DNA from: Lachnospiraceae bacterium | Lineage (GTDB): Bacteria > Bacillota > Clostridia > Lachnospirales > Lachnospiraceae | NCBI GenBank assembly: GCA_024689465.1 | Contig: JAILDL010000063.1 | Coordinates: forward strand, 1-64,000 | DNA length: 64,000 bases | Reading direction: 5' to 3' | Part shown: positions 1-8,755 of the stretch, piece after piece | Layout of the letters: every line of letters begins with the position of its first letter | Numbering within the stretch: the first letter of the stretch is position 1 | Made by a program: the position numbers and the translations under genes | The notes under the pieces: generated by a model | Told to the model about the DNA's origin: nothing | The model's database searches: none | The model's input: the letters and a program-made list of their open reading frames with translations, nothing else

Positions 1-207
1 AAAAACGAAATGGATATCAGTCCCTCTGATTATCTGGCGACCGTGCGCATGGACAAGGCCAAGGAACTCCTGCGGACAACGGACCTGAAGATCCGGGATA
101 TCAGCCTGGAAGTGGGCTACGAAGACGATCACGTCTTCACCAGAAGATTTAAGAAGTACACCGGCAAGACGCCCGGTCAGTACAGGAGCGAACATTATGT
201 ATACTAA
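1..207 (+). CDS. AraC-family transcriptional regulator, C-terminal fragment
   Basis: This is the 3' end of a gene that begins before the window; the frame is open from base 1. The visible 68 residues form the second half of an AraC/XylS DNA-binding domain: a helix rich in MDKAKELL, the turn DISLEVGYED and the signature FTRRFKKYTGKTPGQYR. Such proteins activate sugar catabolic genes. The stop lies inside the following GH43 gene (11-nt overlap), so regulator and enzyme are probably co-transcribed and translationally coupled. The effector domain is outside the window, so ligand and any histidine-kinase partner cannot be judged. Confidence 0.9.
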   Translation, partial: KNEMDISPSDYLATVRMDKAKELLRTTDLKIRDISLEVGYEDDHVFTRRFKKYTGKTPGQYRSEHYVY

Positions 208-1666
208 TCCGGTCATCACCGGTTTTGCGGCAGATCCCAGTATCTGCAAGGGAGCAGACGGGTACTATCTGGTTACTTCCACATTTACATACTTTCCCGG
301 TATTTCGGTCTTTTTCAGTCAGGACCTGCTATCCTGGAAGCAGGTGGGAAATGCGATCCCCACTCCCGAGGATATCGACTTTGCGGGAGAGGATGTAAAC
401 GGTGGGATCTGGGCACCTACTATCCGCTATTATGAAGGGGAATACTATGTCTGCGCAGCAGTGGAAAAGAAAGGCAATCTGATCACTCATACAAAGGATC
501 CGGCCGGAACATGGGCAAAGCCGGTGTGGGTGGAGATCGGAGGAATCGATCCATCGCTGTTTTTTGAAAACGGAAAAGCCTATTTTTGCACCAATGACTG
601 GAGCGATGGAATGCCGGGAATCCGGCTGGGAGTGGTAGATCCGAAAACGGGAGAAACCCTGGAGCATTTTTCCTGTATTTATCGCGGAAACGGAGGCGGC
701 TGGCTGGAAGCGCCTCACATTTATCATATCGGAGAGTATTATTACCTGCTGGCGGCAGAAGGCGGAACCTACAGCGGACATATGGAGATCGCGGCCAGAT
801 CCCGAAACCTGTATGGACCCTATGAAAGCTGCCCGCTTAATCCCATTCTGACCAATCGGGCAGACACATCCAAAGCCATCAGCTGCACGGGACACGGCGA
901 TCTGATACAGGCCGAAAGCGGGCAGTATTATATGGTGCACTTAGGTTGCAGACCGGGGGCCCTTGCTATCTCTTCTCTGGGAAGGGAAACCTTTCTCTCA
1001 CCGATAAAATGGGAGAATGGCTGGCCGGTGGTTCCGGGAGGAATGGCAACTTTGCAAAACGATGATCCCTGCTTATCGGATGCGGATCAGAAAAAGACGG
1101 TACTTTTGGACGATTTTACCCAGGATGCCTGGCCGGTTTTCTGGAAATTTCGGGGAAATAGTTGCAACAATATGAAACGGGGAAACGGCGCTCTAACGAT
1201 TTCCTTATCAAAAAGGGAAACGAAAGCCTTCGCCTATGTCCGGCAACCGGATCTGTTCTTTACCTGCAGAGTTGTTTTGGACACCGGAAAACTGTCATTG
1301 ACGGAAGGCGCTTTTATCGGACTGACCCTGTATCTTTCGGATTCCTTTTATGTTCTGTGGGGGATCCGTGTAAAGGAGGGGCAGTGTCGTCTGGTGCTGG
1401 AGCAGCAGGCGGATGATCTGAAGATCTGCCATGAGGATGTGATGTGGGATGCGCAAGGCCCCGTTCGCCTGCGGATCATCGGTGAAGACAGGAAATACCG
1501 TTTTGGGGCAGAGCGCGCAGCTTTGCCATTGCAGGAGAAAACCCTTTCCGCCCGGTTCTTATCGCCCTCCGTTATGGACAGAGGGTTTACGGGAACCATG
1601 GTGGGCGTGGGGATCCTCGGAGAAGAATATGACAGCGGCAGCTTTTGTTGCATGGAGATTGGATAA
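197..1666 (+). CDS. GH43 beta-xylosidase / alpha-L-arabinofuranosidase
   Basis: A 489-residue glycoside hydrolase family 43 enzyme, expected to remove xylose or arabinose from the non-reducing end of xylan-derived oligosaccharides. The five-bladed propeller starts at once (NPVITGFAADPSI). Asp13 fits the general base, Asp118 in GGIDPSLFF the pKa-modulating Asp, and Glu171 in GGWLEAPHIY the general acid. Residues from about 320 onward form a beta-sandwich of the type found C-terminal in XynB-like GH43 proteins. There is no signal peptide, so it should act in the cytosol. An AGGAG at 184-188 lies 8 nt before the ATG, inside the end of the AraC gene. Xylosidase versus arabinofuranosidase cannot be settled from sequence alone. 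Confidence 0.9.
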   Translation: MYTNPVITGFAADPSICKGADGYYLVTSTFTYFPGISVFFSQDLLSWKQVGNAIPTPEDIDFAGEDVNGGIWAPTIRYYEGEYYVCAAVEKKGNLITHTKDPAGTWAKPVWVEIGGIDPSLFFENGKAYFCTNDWSDGMPGIRLGVVDPKTGETLEHFSCIYRGNGGGWLEAPHIYHIGEYYYLLAAEGGTYSGHMEIAARSRNLYGPYESCPLNPILTNRADTSKAISCTGHGDLIQAESGQYYMVHLGCRPGALAISSLGRETFLSPIKWENGWPVVPGGMATLQNDDPCLSDADQKKTVLLDDFTQDAWPVFWKFRGNSCNNMKRGNGALTISLSKRETKAFAYVRQPDLFFTCRVVLDTGKLSLTEGAFIGLTLYLSDSFYVLWGIRVKEGQCRLVLEQQADDLKICHEDVMWDAQGPVRLRIIGEDRKYRFGAERAALPLQEKTLSARFLSPSVMDRGFTGTMVGVGILGEEYDSGSFCCMEIG

Positions 1667-1669
1667 AAA

Positions 1670-3529
1670 ATGAATCTGAAAACAGATAAGGAATATACAC
1701 CCATCCCCTTCTGGTTTTGGAATGATGAGCTGACGGAAGAGGAGATCTTTCGCCAGATGAAGGAGATGAAGGACAAGGGGGTGGACGGATTTGTGATCCA
1801 TCCCAGAAAAGGCCTGCCGGATTCCATCGGATATCTGTCGGATGCTTATTTTCACTTTGTAAAATATGCGGTAAGGAAAGCCAAAGAGCTGGACATGATC
1901 GTGGTCTTATACGATGAAGCCATGTATCCCTCCGGGTCCTGTCACGGAGAAGTGGTACGATCCGACCCTTCCTTTGCTTCCAAAGGACTTCTGCGGATGA
2001 CGGAAAAGCCTGCCCGGTCTGAAGGAACGATCCTTGCGGAAGCTTTGGAAAACGGAGAACAGATCTATTACGTTTTAGCGGAAAGCGGTGGCACCATCCG
2101 GGGAGTGCATCCCGGCGAAGACGATGGAGAAGCGGGGGCACCGAGAAGCGCGGATCTGCTGAATCCTGCAGCGGTCCGTAAATTTATCGAACTGACCCAC
2201 GAACGGTATTATCGGGAGTTATCTCCCTATTTCGGAGATACGATCCGCGGCTTTTTTACGGATGAGCCCAATATCCTGGGACGAAATGCCCGCAGGGATA
2301 TGATCCCCTGGACGAAGGGACTGCTGGAGGAGTTTTTGCAAGCAGGCGGGACCGTAGCACAGCTGCATTTTCTTTTTGAAGAGACCGGAAAACGCTCGGA
2401 GCAGGGGGCGTTTTCACAGACAAGGCAGATCTACCAAAGGGTGTTGCATAAACGCCTGGGAGAAAGCTATTACAAACAGCTGTCGGCGTGGTGTTTCGCC
2501 CATCATATCGATCTGACCGGGCATCCGGAAAAAAGCACGGATATTGGATACCTGCAGTATTTTCAGGCACCCTGTCAGGATATCGTATGGCGGTTTGTGG
2601 AGCCGGAGGATGGGCATGCCATCGAAGGGGAGCATTCCACTATGGGAAAGTGTTCCTCCGACAGTGCCAGACACCGGGGGAAGAGACGAAACGGCAACGA
2701 GTGCTTTGGCTGTTGCGGGCAGCGGCAGGATCCCAAACGCTTTACCGAAGAAGACATGTGCTGGTACTTAAACTGGCTGTTTGTAAGAGGGGTCAACCTG
2801 GTGTATCCCCATGCCTTTTATTACTCGATCCGGGAGGATCGGGGAGATGAGAGACCGCCGGAAGTGGGACTGCACAATCCATTCTGGCCGAATTACCGGA
2901 AAATGAGTGCTTTTATCAAGCGGATGTGTTATCTGAATACAGACAGTGTAAACCATGCACCGGTAGCGGTTCTGTGCGGGGAAGAGACGCTTTCCTGGAA
3001 GATCGCAAAACCGCTCTATGCCCATCAGATCGAGTTTAACTATCTGGAGGCGGATCTGCTTTCTGCCTGCCGGGTAGAAAACGGACAGCTGCGGATCGCA
3101 TCCCAGTCCTATGGGGTGCTGCTGGCAGAGCCGGAGGAATATGCTGGGGTGGATGCCTCGGCGCAGGCGGTGCTTAAGATGTTTGAAAACAGTGGCGGAA
3201 CGATCCGGATCACAGACGGAGAGAATCTGAATCTGTCTGCGTTGGATGTAAGGCGGGAACTGCATTTTTCCGGAGAAACCGATGCATTGCGGTGCAGCCA
3301 TGTGACCAAAGAGGGGAAGGACTATCTGATCGTGACCAATGAAGGGCTCTCTCCCATAACGGTTTTCTGGGAGAATGGCAGCTATCGGGTAACGGAGATT
3401 TATGATCCTTATGAGGATCAGTCGATCCTTCCGGATGCGTTTCAAAAAAAGGACCGTGAGGAAAGCGGCATCTTGTCGCTGCCACCCTTCTCTCTTAAGA
3501 TCTTTGGATTGGAAAGATCGGATCTATAA
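1670..3529 (+). CDS. GH106-related putative glycoside hydrolase, short form
   Basis: A 619-residue protein starting 3 nt after the GH43 stop. The N-terminal half resembles the catalytic barrel of GH106-like (alpha-L-rhamnosidase-related) proteins: PFWFWNDELTEEEI, GVDGFVIHPRKG, VLYDEAMYPSGSCHG and FTDEPNI (Glu199), followed by a TGHPE segment and GNECFG. The C-terminal part looks like a small beta-sandwich. It shares these motifs with the 1017-residue protein at 42853-45906 but is about 400 residues shorter. It has no signal peptide. Its place between GH43 and GH115 suggests a role on xylan side chains, but substrate and even catalytic activity are inference. It could equally belong to an undescribed family of the same fold. 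Confidence 0.65.
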   Translation: MNLKTDKEYTPIPFWFWNDELTEEEIFRQMKEMKDKGVDGFVIHPRKGLPDSIGYLSDAYFHFVKYAVRKAKELDMIVVLYDEAMYPSGSCHGEVVRSDPSFASKGLLRMTEKPARSEGTILAEALENGEQIYYVLAESGGTIRGVHPGEDDGEAGAPRSADLLNPAAVRKFIELTHERYYRELSPYFGDTIRGFFTDEPNILGRNARRDMIPWTKGLLEEFLQAGGTVAQLHFLFEETGKRSEQGAFSQTRQIYQRVLHKRLGESYYKQLSAWCFAHHIDLTGHPEKSTDIGYLQYFQAPCQDIVWRFVEPEDGHAIEGEHSTMGKCSSDSARHRGKRRNGNECFGCCGQRQDPKRFTEEDMCWYLNWLFVRGVNLVYPHAFYYSIREDRGDERPPEVGLHNPFWPNYRKMSAFIKRMCYLNTDSVNHAPVAVLCGEETLSWKIAKPLYAHQIEFNYLEADLLSACRVENGQLRIASQSYGVLLAEPEEYAGVDASAQAVLKMFENSGGTIRITDGENLNLSALDVRRELHFSGETDALRCSHVTKEGKDYLIVTNEGLSPITVFWENGSYRVTEIYDPYEDQSILPDAFQKKDREESGILSLPPFSLKIFGLERSDL

Positions 3530-3551
3530 AAAGTTGTAAAACGGAGAAAAT

Positions 3552-5861
3552 ATGAGCTTACAGATCAACAGAAATACTACGATACAGGCAGAGAACATTC
3601 CGGTCCCGGTGGGGAAAGCGGTAGAAGCATTTTACCGGGATCTTCGAAATACCTGTACGGATACCGAACAACCGGGATTGACCATCTGCCTGGCCCCCTT
3701 AGCAAACCCTGCGAAAGGATCTGCTAAGGAGGATACCGCTGCGGAAAAAAACGGCAGGTTCCGGATGGAAGCAGAACAGTTTATCCTGCAGCGGACAGGG
3801 GATAAGCTCCTTCTGACCGCAGGGGGAGACCTTGGCTTTATCTACGGCATCTACCACATCAGCCGCACCTTTCTGGGCGTGCAGGATTTCTGGTTCTGGA
3901 ACGAGCAGATCCTCGTAAAGAAGGCAGGATACCATGTGCCGGAGGACTATCATTACGAGTCAGTCCCTGCCAAAGTGCGTTTTCGCGGCTGGTTTGTCAA
4001 CGATGAGGTGCTCTTTGATGAGTGGAAACCCAGGAAGGAGAATATTCAGCCCGGATCAGACGGGAAGCAGATCATGGATTACGGGAAGGTTATCGATGAC
4101 AGCTTCCCCTGGAAGATGGCTTTTGAAGCCCTGCTGCGCTGCGGCGGCAACATGGCTATTCCCGGAACGGATTTTAATGCCCATATCTATAAGAAACTGG
4201 CGCGTGATCACGGCCTTTGGATCACCCATCATCATGCGGAGCCTTTAGGAGCCCGGATGTTTGCCAGGGCATATCCGGATCTGGACGCCAGCTTTGATAA
4301 GCACGGAGACCTGTTCCGCGGGCTCTGGCAGGAAGCCATTGAGGAGCAGAAGGACTGCAAGGTGATATGGAATCTGGGCTTTCGCGGACAGGGGGATCGG
4401 CCATTCTGGGCGGATGATCCAACCTATGAGACACCGGCAGCTCGCGGAAAGCTGATGAGTGACCTGATCCTGGAGCAGTATAACCTGGTAAAGGCTTCGG
4501 ATCCCCAGGCGGTGTGCTGCACCAATCTCTACGGAGAAACCATGGAGCTGTATAAGGATGGGTTTCTTTCCTTCCCGGAGGACGTGATCAAGATCTGGGC
4601 GGATAACGGCTTCGGCAAGATGGTTTCCAGAAGACAGAACAATCACAATCCCAGGGTGGTGGCGCTTCCGAATCAGGAAGATACAAGTGCTCACGGGATC
4701 TATTATCATGCATCCTTTTATGATCTGCAGGCAGCAGGGCAGATGACCATGCTGCCCAACTCTCCGGAATTTGTGGCAAAAGAACTGCAGGACGTTTATG
4801 CCCACGGCATAGAGGATTTCTGGCTGATCAACTGTTCCAATGTGAAGCCCCATACCTACTATCTGGACCTGATCGCACAGATGTGGCAGGGAGGAACCGG
4901 TGCGCGCCTGCCCGGAGCATGCACCAATCAGCCGGCTGCGGACAGGACAGTTGAAACGGTGGATGCGATCGCAAAGCGGCATCCGGAAAACTATGTCAGA
5001 ACCTGCTACGGCAATCTGCAGCCGGAGTTATTACAGGAAATCCGGGATCTTTATGCCCTCTGGCCTTCCTATGCCATCCAGTATGGCCCTCATGAAGACG
5101 ATCATGCGGGGGAACAGTTCCCCAATCATGGCGCGCGGATCCTGGCCAGCGGCTTTTTACGGAATTTCTCCCTGGACGAGCCTGCGAAGGCAGTTGCCCT
5201 TCCGGAACTGGACTGGGTCTGCAAGGCAGACACCCTGCTGGAACAGGTGCAGTGGTATGAGGAGAAGTTTGAGCAGGGAGAAAAAGGGTACCGGGAGTAT
5301 CTTGCAAAGTGCCTGGAGGGGAAAGAAAAACTGGAGGCAGCAGGGGGTTCTGATGAAACCGGGTGCACTGCAGCAACCATTTTGGACCACAACCTGATGG
5401 TGCAGGTCCGGTATCTCCATGCCAGCTATCTGGGAGCCCTTCATATCTGCAGAGCTCTCAGGACCTGTCTGGATGCCGGACAGACCGGCAGCAGATTTAT
5501 GGATGTCCTGGAGGAAGGCGCCAAAGGAAAACAGGTGGACTACCTGACCGCTTTTTACGAAGCGGGTCTTGCTGCGAAGGCGTTTTTTGACGGGTATGAT
5601 GCCATGCGGGATACGGAAGAGGGCATCTGGAAGCATTTCTACCGGAATGACTGTGAGGCGGATATCCGCCAGTCCGGCTATGTGGCAAAAAGCCTCATGG
5701 GATATCTGCGCGTTCTGGGAGACGGCCCGCATTTTTATCAGTGGCAGCGGAAGTTTCAGAAGGAATCCGGTGGGGAAAAGGTGCATCTGATCCTGCGGAT
5801 AAAGCCCCATCTGACCGACGAAGAACTATGGCATTTGATGGAAGAAACCATGGAAAAATAA
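3552..5861 (+). CDS. GH115 xylan alpha-1,2-glucuronidase
   Basis: A 769-residue protein matching family GH115, which removes (4-O-methyl)glucuronic acid from internal or terminal xylose units of xylan. Recognisable stretches are the N-terminal alpha/beta domain with DLGFIYGIYHISR, RGWFVNDE, the large barrel with NLGFRGQGD, and the block DNGFGKMVSRR then GIYYHASFYD and FWLINCSNVKPH. It is somewhat shorter than typical GH115 enzymes, so the last beta-rich domain may be reduced or missing. No signal peptide is visible, so it is probably cytosolic. It follows the GH106-related gene by 22 nt, in the same probable operon. Glucuronate released here would feed uxuB-uxuA downstream. Confidence 0.85.
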   Translation: MSLQINRNTTIQAENIPVPVGKAVEAFYRDLRNTCTDTEQPGLTICLAPLANPAKGSAKEDTAAEKNGRFRMEAEQFILQRTGDKLLLTAGGDLGFIYGIYHISRTFLGVQDFWFWNEQILVKKAGYHVPEDYHYESVPAKVRFRGWFVNDEVLFDEWKPRKENIQPGSDGKQIMDYGKVIDDSFPWKMAFEALLRCGGNMAIPGTDFNAHIYKKLARDHGLWITHHHAEPLGARMFARAYPDLDASFDKHGDLFRGLWQEAIEEQKDCKVIWNLGFRGQGDRPFWADDPTYETPAARGKLMSDLILEQYNLVKASDPQAVCCTNLYGETMELYKDGFLSFPEDVIKIWADNGFGKMVSRRQNNHNPRVVALPNQEDTSAHGIYYHASFYDLQAAGQMTMLPNSPEFVAKELQDVYAHGIEDFWLINCSNVKPHTYYLDLIAQMWQGGTGARLPGACTNQPAADRTVETVDAIAKRHPENYVRTCYGNLQPELLQEIRDLYALWPSYAIQYGPHEDDHAGEQFPNHGARILASGFLRNFSLDEPAKAVALPELDWVCKADTLLEQVQWYEEKFEQGEKGYREYLAKCLEGKEKLEAAGGSDETGCTAATILDHNLMVQVRYLHASYLGALHICRALRTCLDAGQTGSRFMDVLEEGAKGKQVDYLTAFYEAGLAAKAFFDGYDAMRDTEEGIWKHFYRNDCEADIRQSGYVAKSLMGYLRVLGDGPHFYQWQRKFQKESGGEKVHLILRIKPHLTDEELWHLMEETMEK

Positions 5862-5920
5862 AGGTTTTCTGTGCATTGTTCTGATTGACTCTCTATGTCG
5901 TTCGTGCAAGAATAGAGAAC

Positions 5921-6568
5921 ATGATGCTTGAGAAAATTGTAAAACGAAACAAACCTGTAACAAGAATTATCCTGGTGATCATCGGGGTCTGTGCCATGGG
6001 CGTCGGCCTGTATTTTCTGGATCATATCAAATTCGGAACAGACTCCTGGAGCACCTTTAACCTGGCCCTTTCCCGAAAGTTCGGGATGAGCTACGGCAAT
6101 ACTCTTCTCATCGCCAACCTGATCGCTCTGATCTTTGTCCTTTTATTCGGCAGACGGGAGATCGGGATCGGAACCATCGCCAACATGGTGCTGGTAGGCT
6201 ATGCCAAGGATTTCAGCGAGTGGCTGTTTGGAAAGTTCATTCCGGACTCCTTTTTTGAACCCTTTTTAAACCGGTGCCTTATCCTGATCCCGGCCATGGC
6301 CTGGTTTATCGTAGCGGTGGCCATCTATGTGGCAGTGGATCTGGGGACATCCCCTTTTGATGCGGTGCCCAATATCCTTGCCAGAAGAATTGCGAAGATC
6401 CCCTTTATGTACCTGCGGATCACCTACGATGCACTGTGGGCAGTCCTTGGCTTTTTCCTGGGAGGAACGGTAGGTGCCGTAACGGTTTTGATCGCACTGT
6501 TTTTGGGCCCCTGCATTACCTGGGTTAAGCACAAGCTGGAAAAGACCTTCGGCTTTATCAATGATTAG
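5921..6568 (+). CDS. YczE/YitT-type integral membrane protein
   Basis: A 215-residue membrane protein resembling the YczE/YyaS/YitT group, whose function is not established. About five hydrophobic segments are visible, starting with IILVIIGVCAMGVGLYFLDH and ending with a glycine-rich helix near AVLGFFLGGTVGAVTVLIAL; a DLGTSPFDAVPN-type motif, typical of the group, sits near residue 140. The frame stays open upstream to a TTG at 5885, but the ATG pair at 5921/5924 gives the expected short charged N-terminus. It lies 59 nt after the GH115 gene and converges with the AraC gene, overlapping its stop by 11 nt. A transport role in sugar or uronate use is possible only by context. Confidence 0.75.
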   Translation: MMLEKIVKRNKPVTRIILVIIGVCAMGVGLYFLDHIKFGTDSWSTFNLALSRKFGMSYGNTLLIANLIALIFVLLFGRREIGIGTIANMVLVGYAKDFSEWLFGKFIPDSFFEPFLNRCLILIPAMAWFIVAVAIYVAVDLGTSPFDAVPNILARRIAKIPFMYLRITYDALWAVLGFFLGGTVGAVTVLIALFLGPCITWVKHKLEKTFGFIND

Positions 6569-7448
6569 CCCCTTTAGCGGCATGGGTGCTGTATTCGGAA
6601 GGAGACAGGCCGTATTCTTTTTTGAAAGCCCGGTAAAAGGTGGAATAATCCTTAAAACCGTATAACAGACAGACCTTAGTGGCTTCTCCCCCTGCCAGCA
6701 TGGCGCTGCAGCAGGCGGAAAGCCGCTTTTTTAATATATACTGATGGACGGACAGCCCCGTATTATCCTGAAACAAGTGGGAAATATGGAACTTGCTGAC
6801 GTAGAAGGCGGATGCGAGACGATCCAGGGACAGGTCCTCTTCCAGATGATCGTCGATGTAGGCGGTCACGCCGTCATAGAGGGACAGATTTTCCCGGGGC
6901 GTTTTGGGGTGCTTTTGCTCATAGATGCTGCGGTTCAGCTGCAGAACCAGCAGATCCACCTGCAAACGGATCTCCTCCTGTCTGCCGAACCGTTCGGAAT
7001 GGATCTCATCCAGTAACCGGAACAGCATGTTTTGCAAGGTACTGAAGGTAAGGATATCAAAGTGATAGATAAATTCCCTGCTGGTGATGGTATGCTGGGG
7101 CGCATAGGCATAGTCCGGGGACTTTTGCAGCAGCAGGTCGCAGTATTCGGAGCTGATCCAGAAAACGAACCGCCTATAGGGTACGTTTTCATCCCGGATC
7201 ACGGCATGGTGGGGAATGCCCGGGGGAATGATGATCACATCCCCGGGAGAGAGGGTGTACTTTACCTGTCGGATGTACATATCCACTTCCCCTTCCAGAA
7301 AGAAGTAGAATTCATAGTAATCATGGTCATGGTCGCCCACGGCCTTAAAGTGCAGGTCGCTGTAGTAGAAGACTTCGAAGTCATCGGACAGCATGTACTG
7401 TCTGGTATTAAACTGGGATCGAAGATTTTTGCGCAATGGTTTTTCCAT
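6558..7448 (-). CDS. AraC-family regulator with N-terminal cupin domain
   Basis: A 296-residue one-component regulator. Residues about 25-110 form a cupin-like sugar-sensing domain (DHDHDYYEFYFFLEGEVDM, SPGDVIIIPPGIPHH), and residues about 190-290 are the double helix-turn-helix AraC domain (LDRLASAFYVSKFHISHLFQ, then GFKDYSTFYRAFKKEYGLSPSEY). It is transcribed away from uxuA across a 224-nt intergenic region with two inverted repeats, which makes it the natural candidate regulator of uxuA-uxuB and perhaps the upstream xylan genes. Its 3' end overlaps the YczE-type gene by 11 nt. Targets are inferred from position only. Confidence 0.9.
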   Translation of the reverse strand: MEKPLRKNLRSQFNTRQYMLSDDFEVFYYSDLHFKAVGDHDHDYYEFYFFLEGEVDMYIRQVKYTLSPGDVIIIPPGIPHHAVIRDENVPYRRFVFWISSEYCDLLLQKSPDYAYAPQHTITSREFIYHFDILTFSTLQNMLFRLLDEIHSERFGRQEEIRLQVDLLVLQLNRSIYEQKHPKTPRENLSLYDGVTAYIDDHLEEDLSLDRLASAFYVSKFHISHLFQDNTGLSVHQYILKKRLSACCSAMLAGGEATKVCLLYGFKDYSTFYRAFKKEYGLSPSEYSTHAAKGANH

Positions 7449-7535
7449 CCTTTCCGGTATCTGCCAGCGGCAGGTTTTTCAAAATACTCCCTGCTCCCAA
7501 CGGATCACTTTCAACATAACACCACACCACAATTT

Positions 7536-7550
7536 TTGCAATGTGTGCAA
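7536..7550. promoter_or_regulatory. Inverted repeat TTGCA-N5-TGCAA, candidate operator
   Basis: TTGCAATGTGTGCAA is a perfect 5+5 bp inverted repeat in the divergent araC-uxuA region, 36 nt upstream of a TATAAT. Its placement suits a regulator of uxuA, but the protein that binds is unknown. Confidence 0.4.
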
Positions 7551-7553
7551 CAA

Positions 7554-7591
7554 GTCTGCCAATCGGAATCGGCAGGCTTATTTTTTATAAT
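7554..7591 (+). promoter_or_regulatory. Palindrome and -10 element upstream of uxuA
   Basis: GTCTGCC and GGCAGGC (7554-7577) can pair around a 10-base spacer and form an imperfect palindrome. They are followed by a T-rich run and a perfect TATAAT at 7586-7591. No good -35 is found 16-18 nt upstream, because the palindrome occupies that place. This fits an activator-dependent promoter for uxuA-uxuB. The same stem plus T-run could instead be a short terminator or attenuator. Confidence 0.45.
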
Positions 7592-7672
7592 GATTTCAGG
7601 ATCCAAGATCCCCCTGCCTGTACAGGGCAGGAATCCAAATAAACACACCACCCACAGAAAGGGCAGAAAACT

Positions 7673-8746
7673 ATGGAAATGACAATGCGCTGGTTCGGTA
7701 CCGGATTTGATACCGTAACCCTGAAACAGATCCGGCAGGTGCCGGGGGTAACCGGAGTGATCACCACTTTGTATGATACACAGCCCGGTGAAGTATGGAG
7801 CAGAGAGAAGATCCGTGCTCTGAAGGAAGAAGTGGAGGCAGCCGGCCTGCATATCTCCGGTATTGAGAGTGTAAACATTCACGATGCCATCAAGATCGGT
7901 TCGCCCGACCGTGATCAGTACATTGCAAATTATATTGAGACTCTGGAAAACCTGGGTCTGGAAGATATCCACATGGTATGCTACAACTTCATGCCCGTAT
8001 TTGACTGGACCAGAACCGAGCTGGCCAGAAAGCGTCCCGACGGTTCCACGGTCCTGGCTTACACCCAGGCGGCAGTGGATGCCCTGGATCCGGAGAAGAT
8101 GTTTGATTCCATCGCCGGCGATGCCAACGGTGCCATCCTTCCCGGTTGGGAGCCGGAGCGTATGGCACATGTAAAGGAACTCTTTGAGATGTACAAGGAT
8201 GTAGATGATGAGAAGCTGTTTGCAAACCTTGTTTACTTCCTGGAAAAGATCATGCCGGTGTGCAACAAGTATGACATCAAGATGGCCATCCATCCCGATG
8301 ATCCTGCATGGAGTGTATTCGGTCTGCCCCGTATCATCATCAACAAGGCAAACCTGCTTAAGATGATGAAGGCGGTGGACGATGTACACAACGGCATCAC
8401 CTTCTGTTCCGGTTCTTACGGTACCAACCTGGAAAATGATCTGCCGGATATGATCCGTTCCTTAAAGGGCCGCATCCATTTTGCACACGTACGGAACCTG
8501 AAGTTCAACTCTCCCGATGATTTCGAAGAGTCTGCACATCTTTCTTCGGACGGAAGCTTTGATATGTACGAGATCATGAAGGCTCTGTATGAGATCGGCT
8601 TTGACGGCCCCATCCGTCCCGACCACGGCCGTATGATCTGGGATGAAGTGGCAATGCCCGGTTACGGCCTGTATGACCGTGCTCTGGGAGCCACCTACTT
8701 AAACGGTCTTTGGGAAGCCATTGACAAGAATGCAAAGAGAGGATAA
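7673..8746 (+). CDS. uxuA: Mannonate dehydratase UxuA
   Basis: A 357-residue protein that dehydrates D-mannonate to 2-keto-3-deoxygluconate. It matches UxuA along its length: MRWFGTGFDTVTLKQIRQVPGV at the start, then GIESVNIHDAIK, CYNFMPVFDWTRTEL, MAIHPDDP, and FAHVRN with DHGRMIWDE near the end, which supply the metal-binding His, Cys and Asp residues of this TIM-barrel family. It lies 9 nt before uxuB and is transcribed with it. Together with the alpha-glucuronidases in this window it gives an outlet for glucuronate stripped from xylan. The isomerase UxaC needed before UxuB is not present here. Confidence 0.97.
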   Translation: MEMTMRWFGTGFDTVTLKQIRQVPGVTGVITTLYDTQPGEVWSREKIRALKEEVEAAGLHISGIESVNIHDAIKIGSPDRDQYIANYIETLENLGLEDIHMVCYNFMPVFDWTRTELARKRPDGSTVLAYTQAAVDALDPEKMFDSIAGDANGAILPGWEPERMAHVKELFEMYKDVDDEKLFANLVYFLEKIMPVCNKYDIKMAIHPDDPAWSVFGLPRIIINKANLLKMMKAVDDVHNGITFCSGSYGTNLENDLPDMIRSLKGRIHFAHVRNLKFNSPDDFEESAHLSSDGSFDMYEIMKALYEIGFDGPIRPDHGRMIWDEVAMPGYGLYDRALGATYLNGLWEAIDKNAKRG

Positions 8747-8755
8747 GGACCGATC

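Noticed and set aside
1670-3529. Possible frameshift or truncation of a full GH106-like gene
   Set aside because: The short form ends with a normal beta-rich segment, and the next gene starts 22 nt later with its own ribosome binding site. No remnant of the missing domains is seen in other frames downstream, so it reads as an intact short protein.
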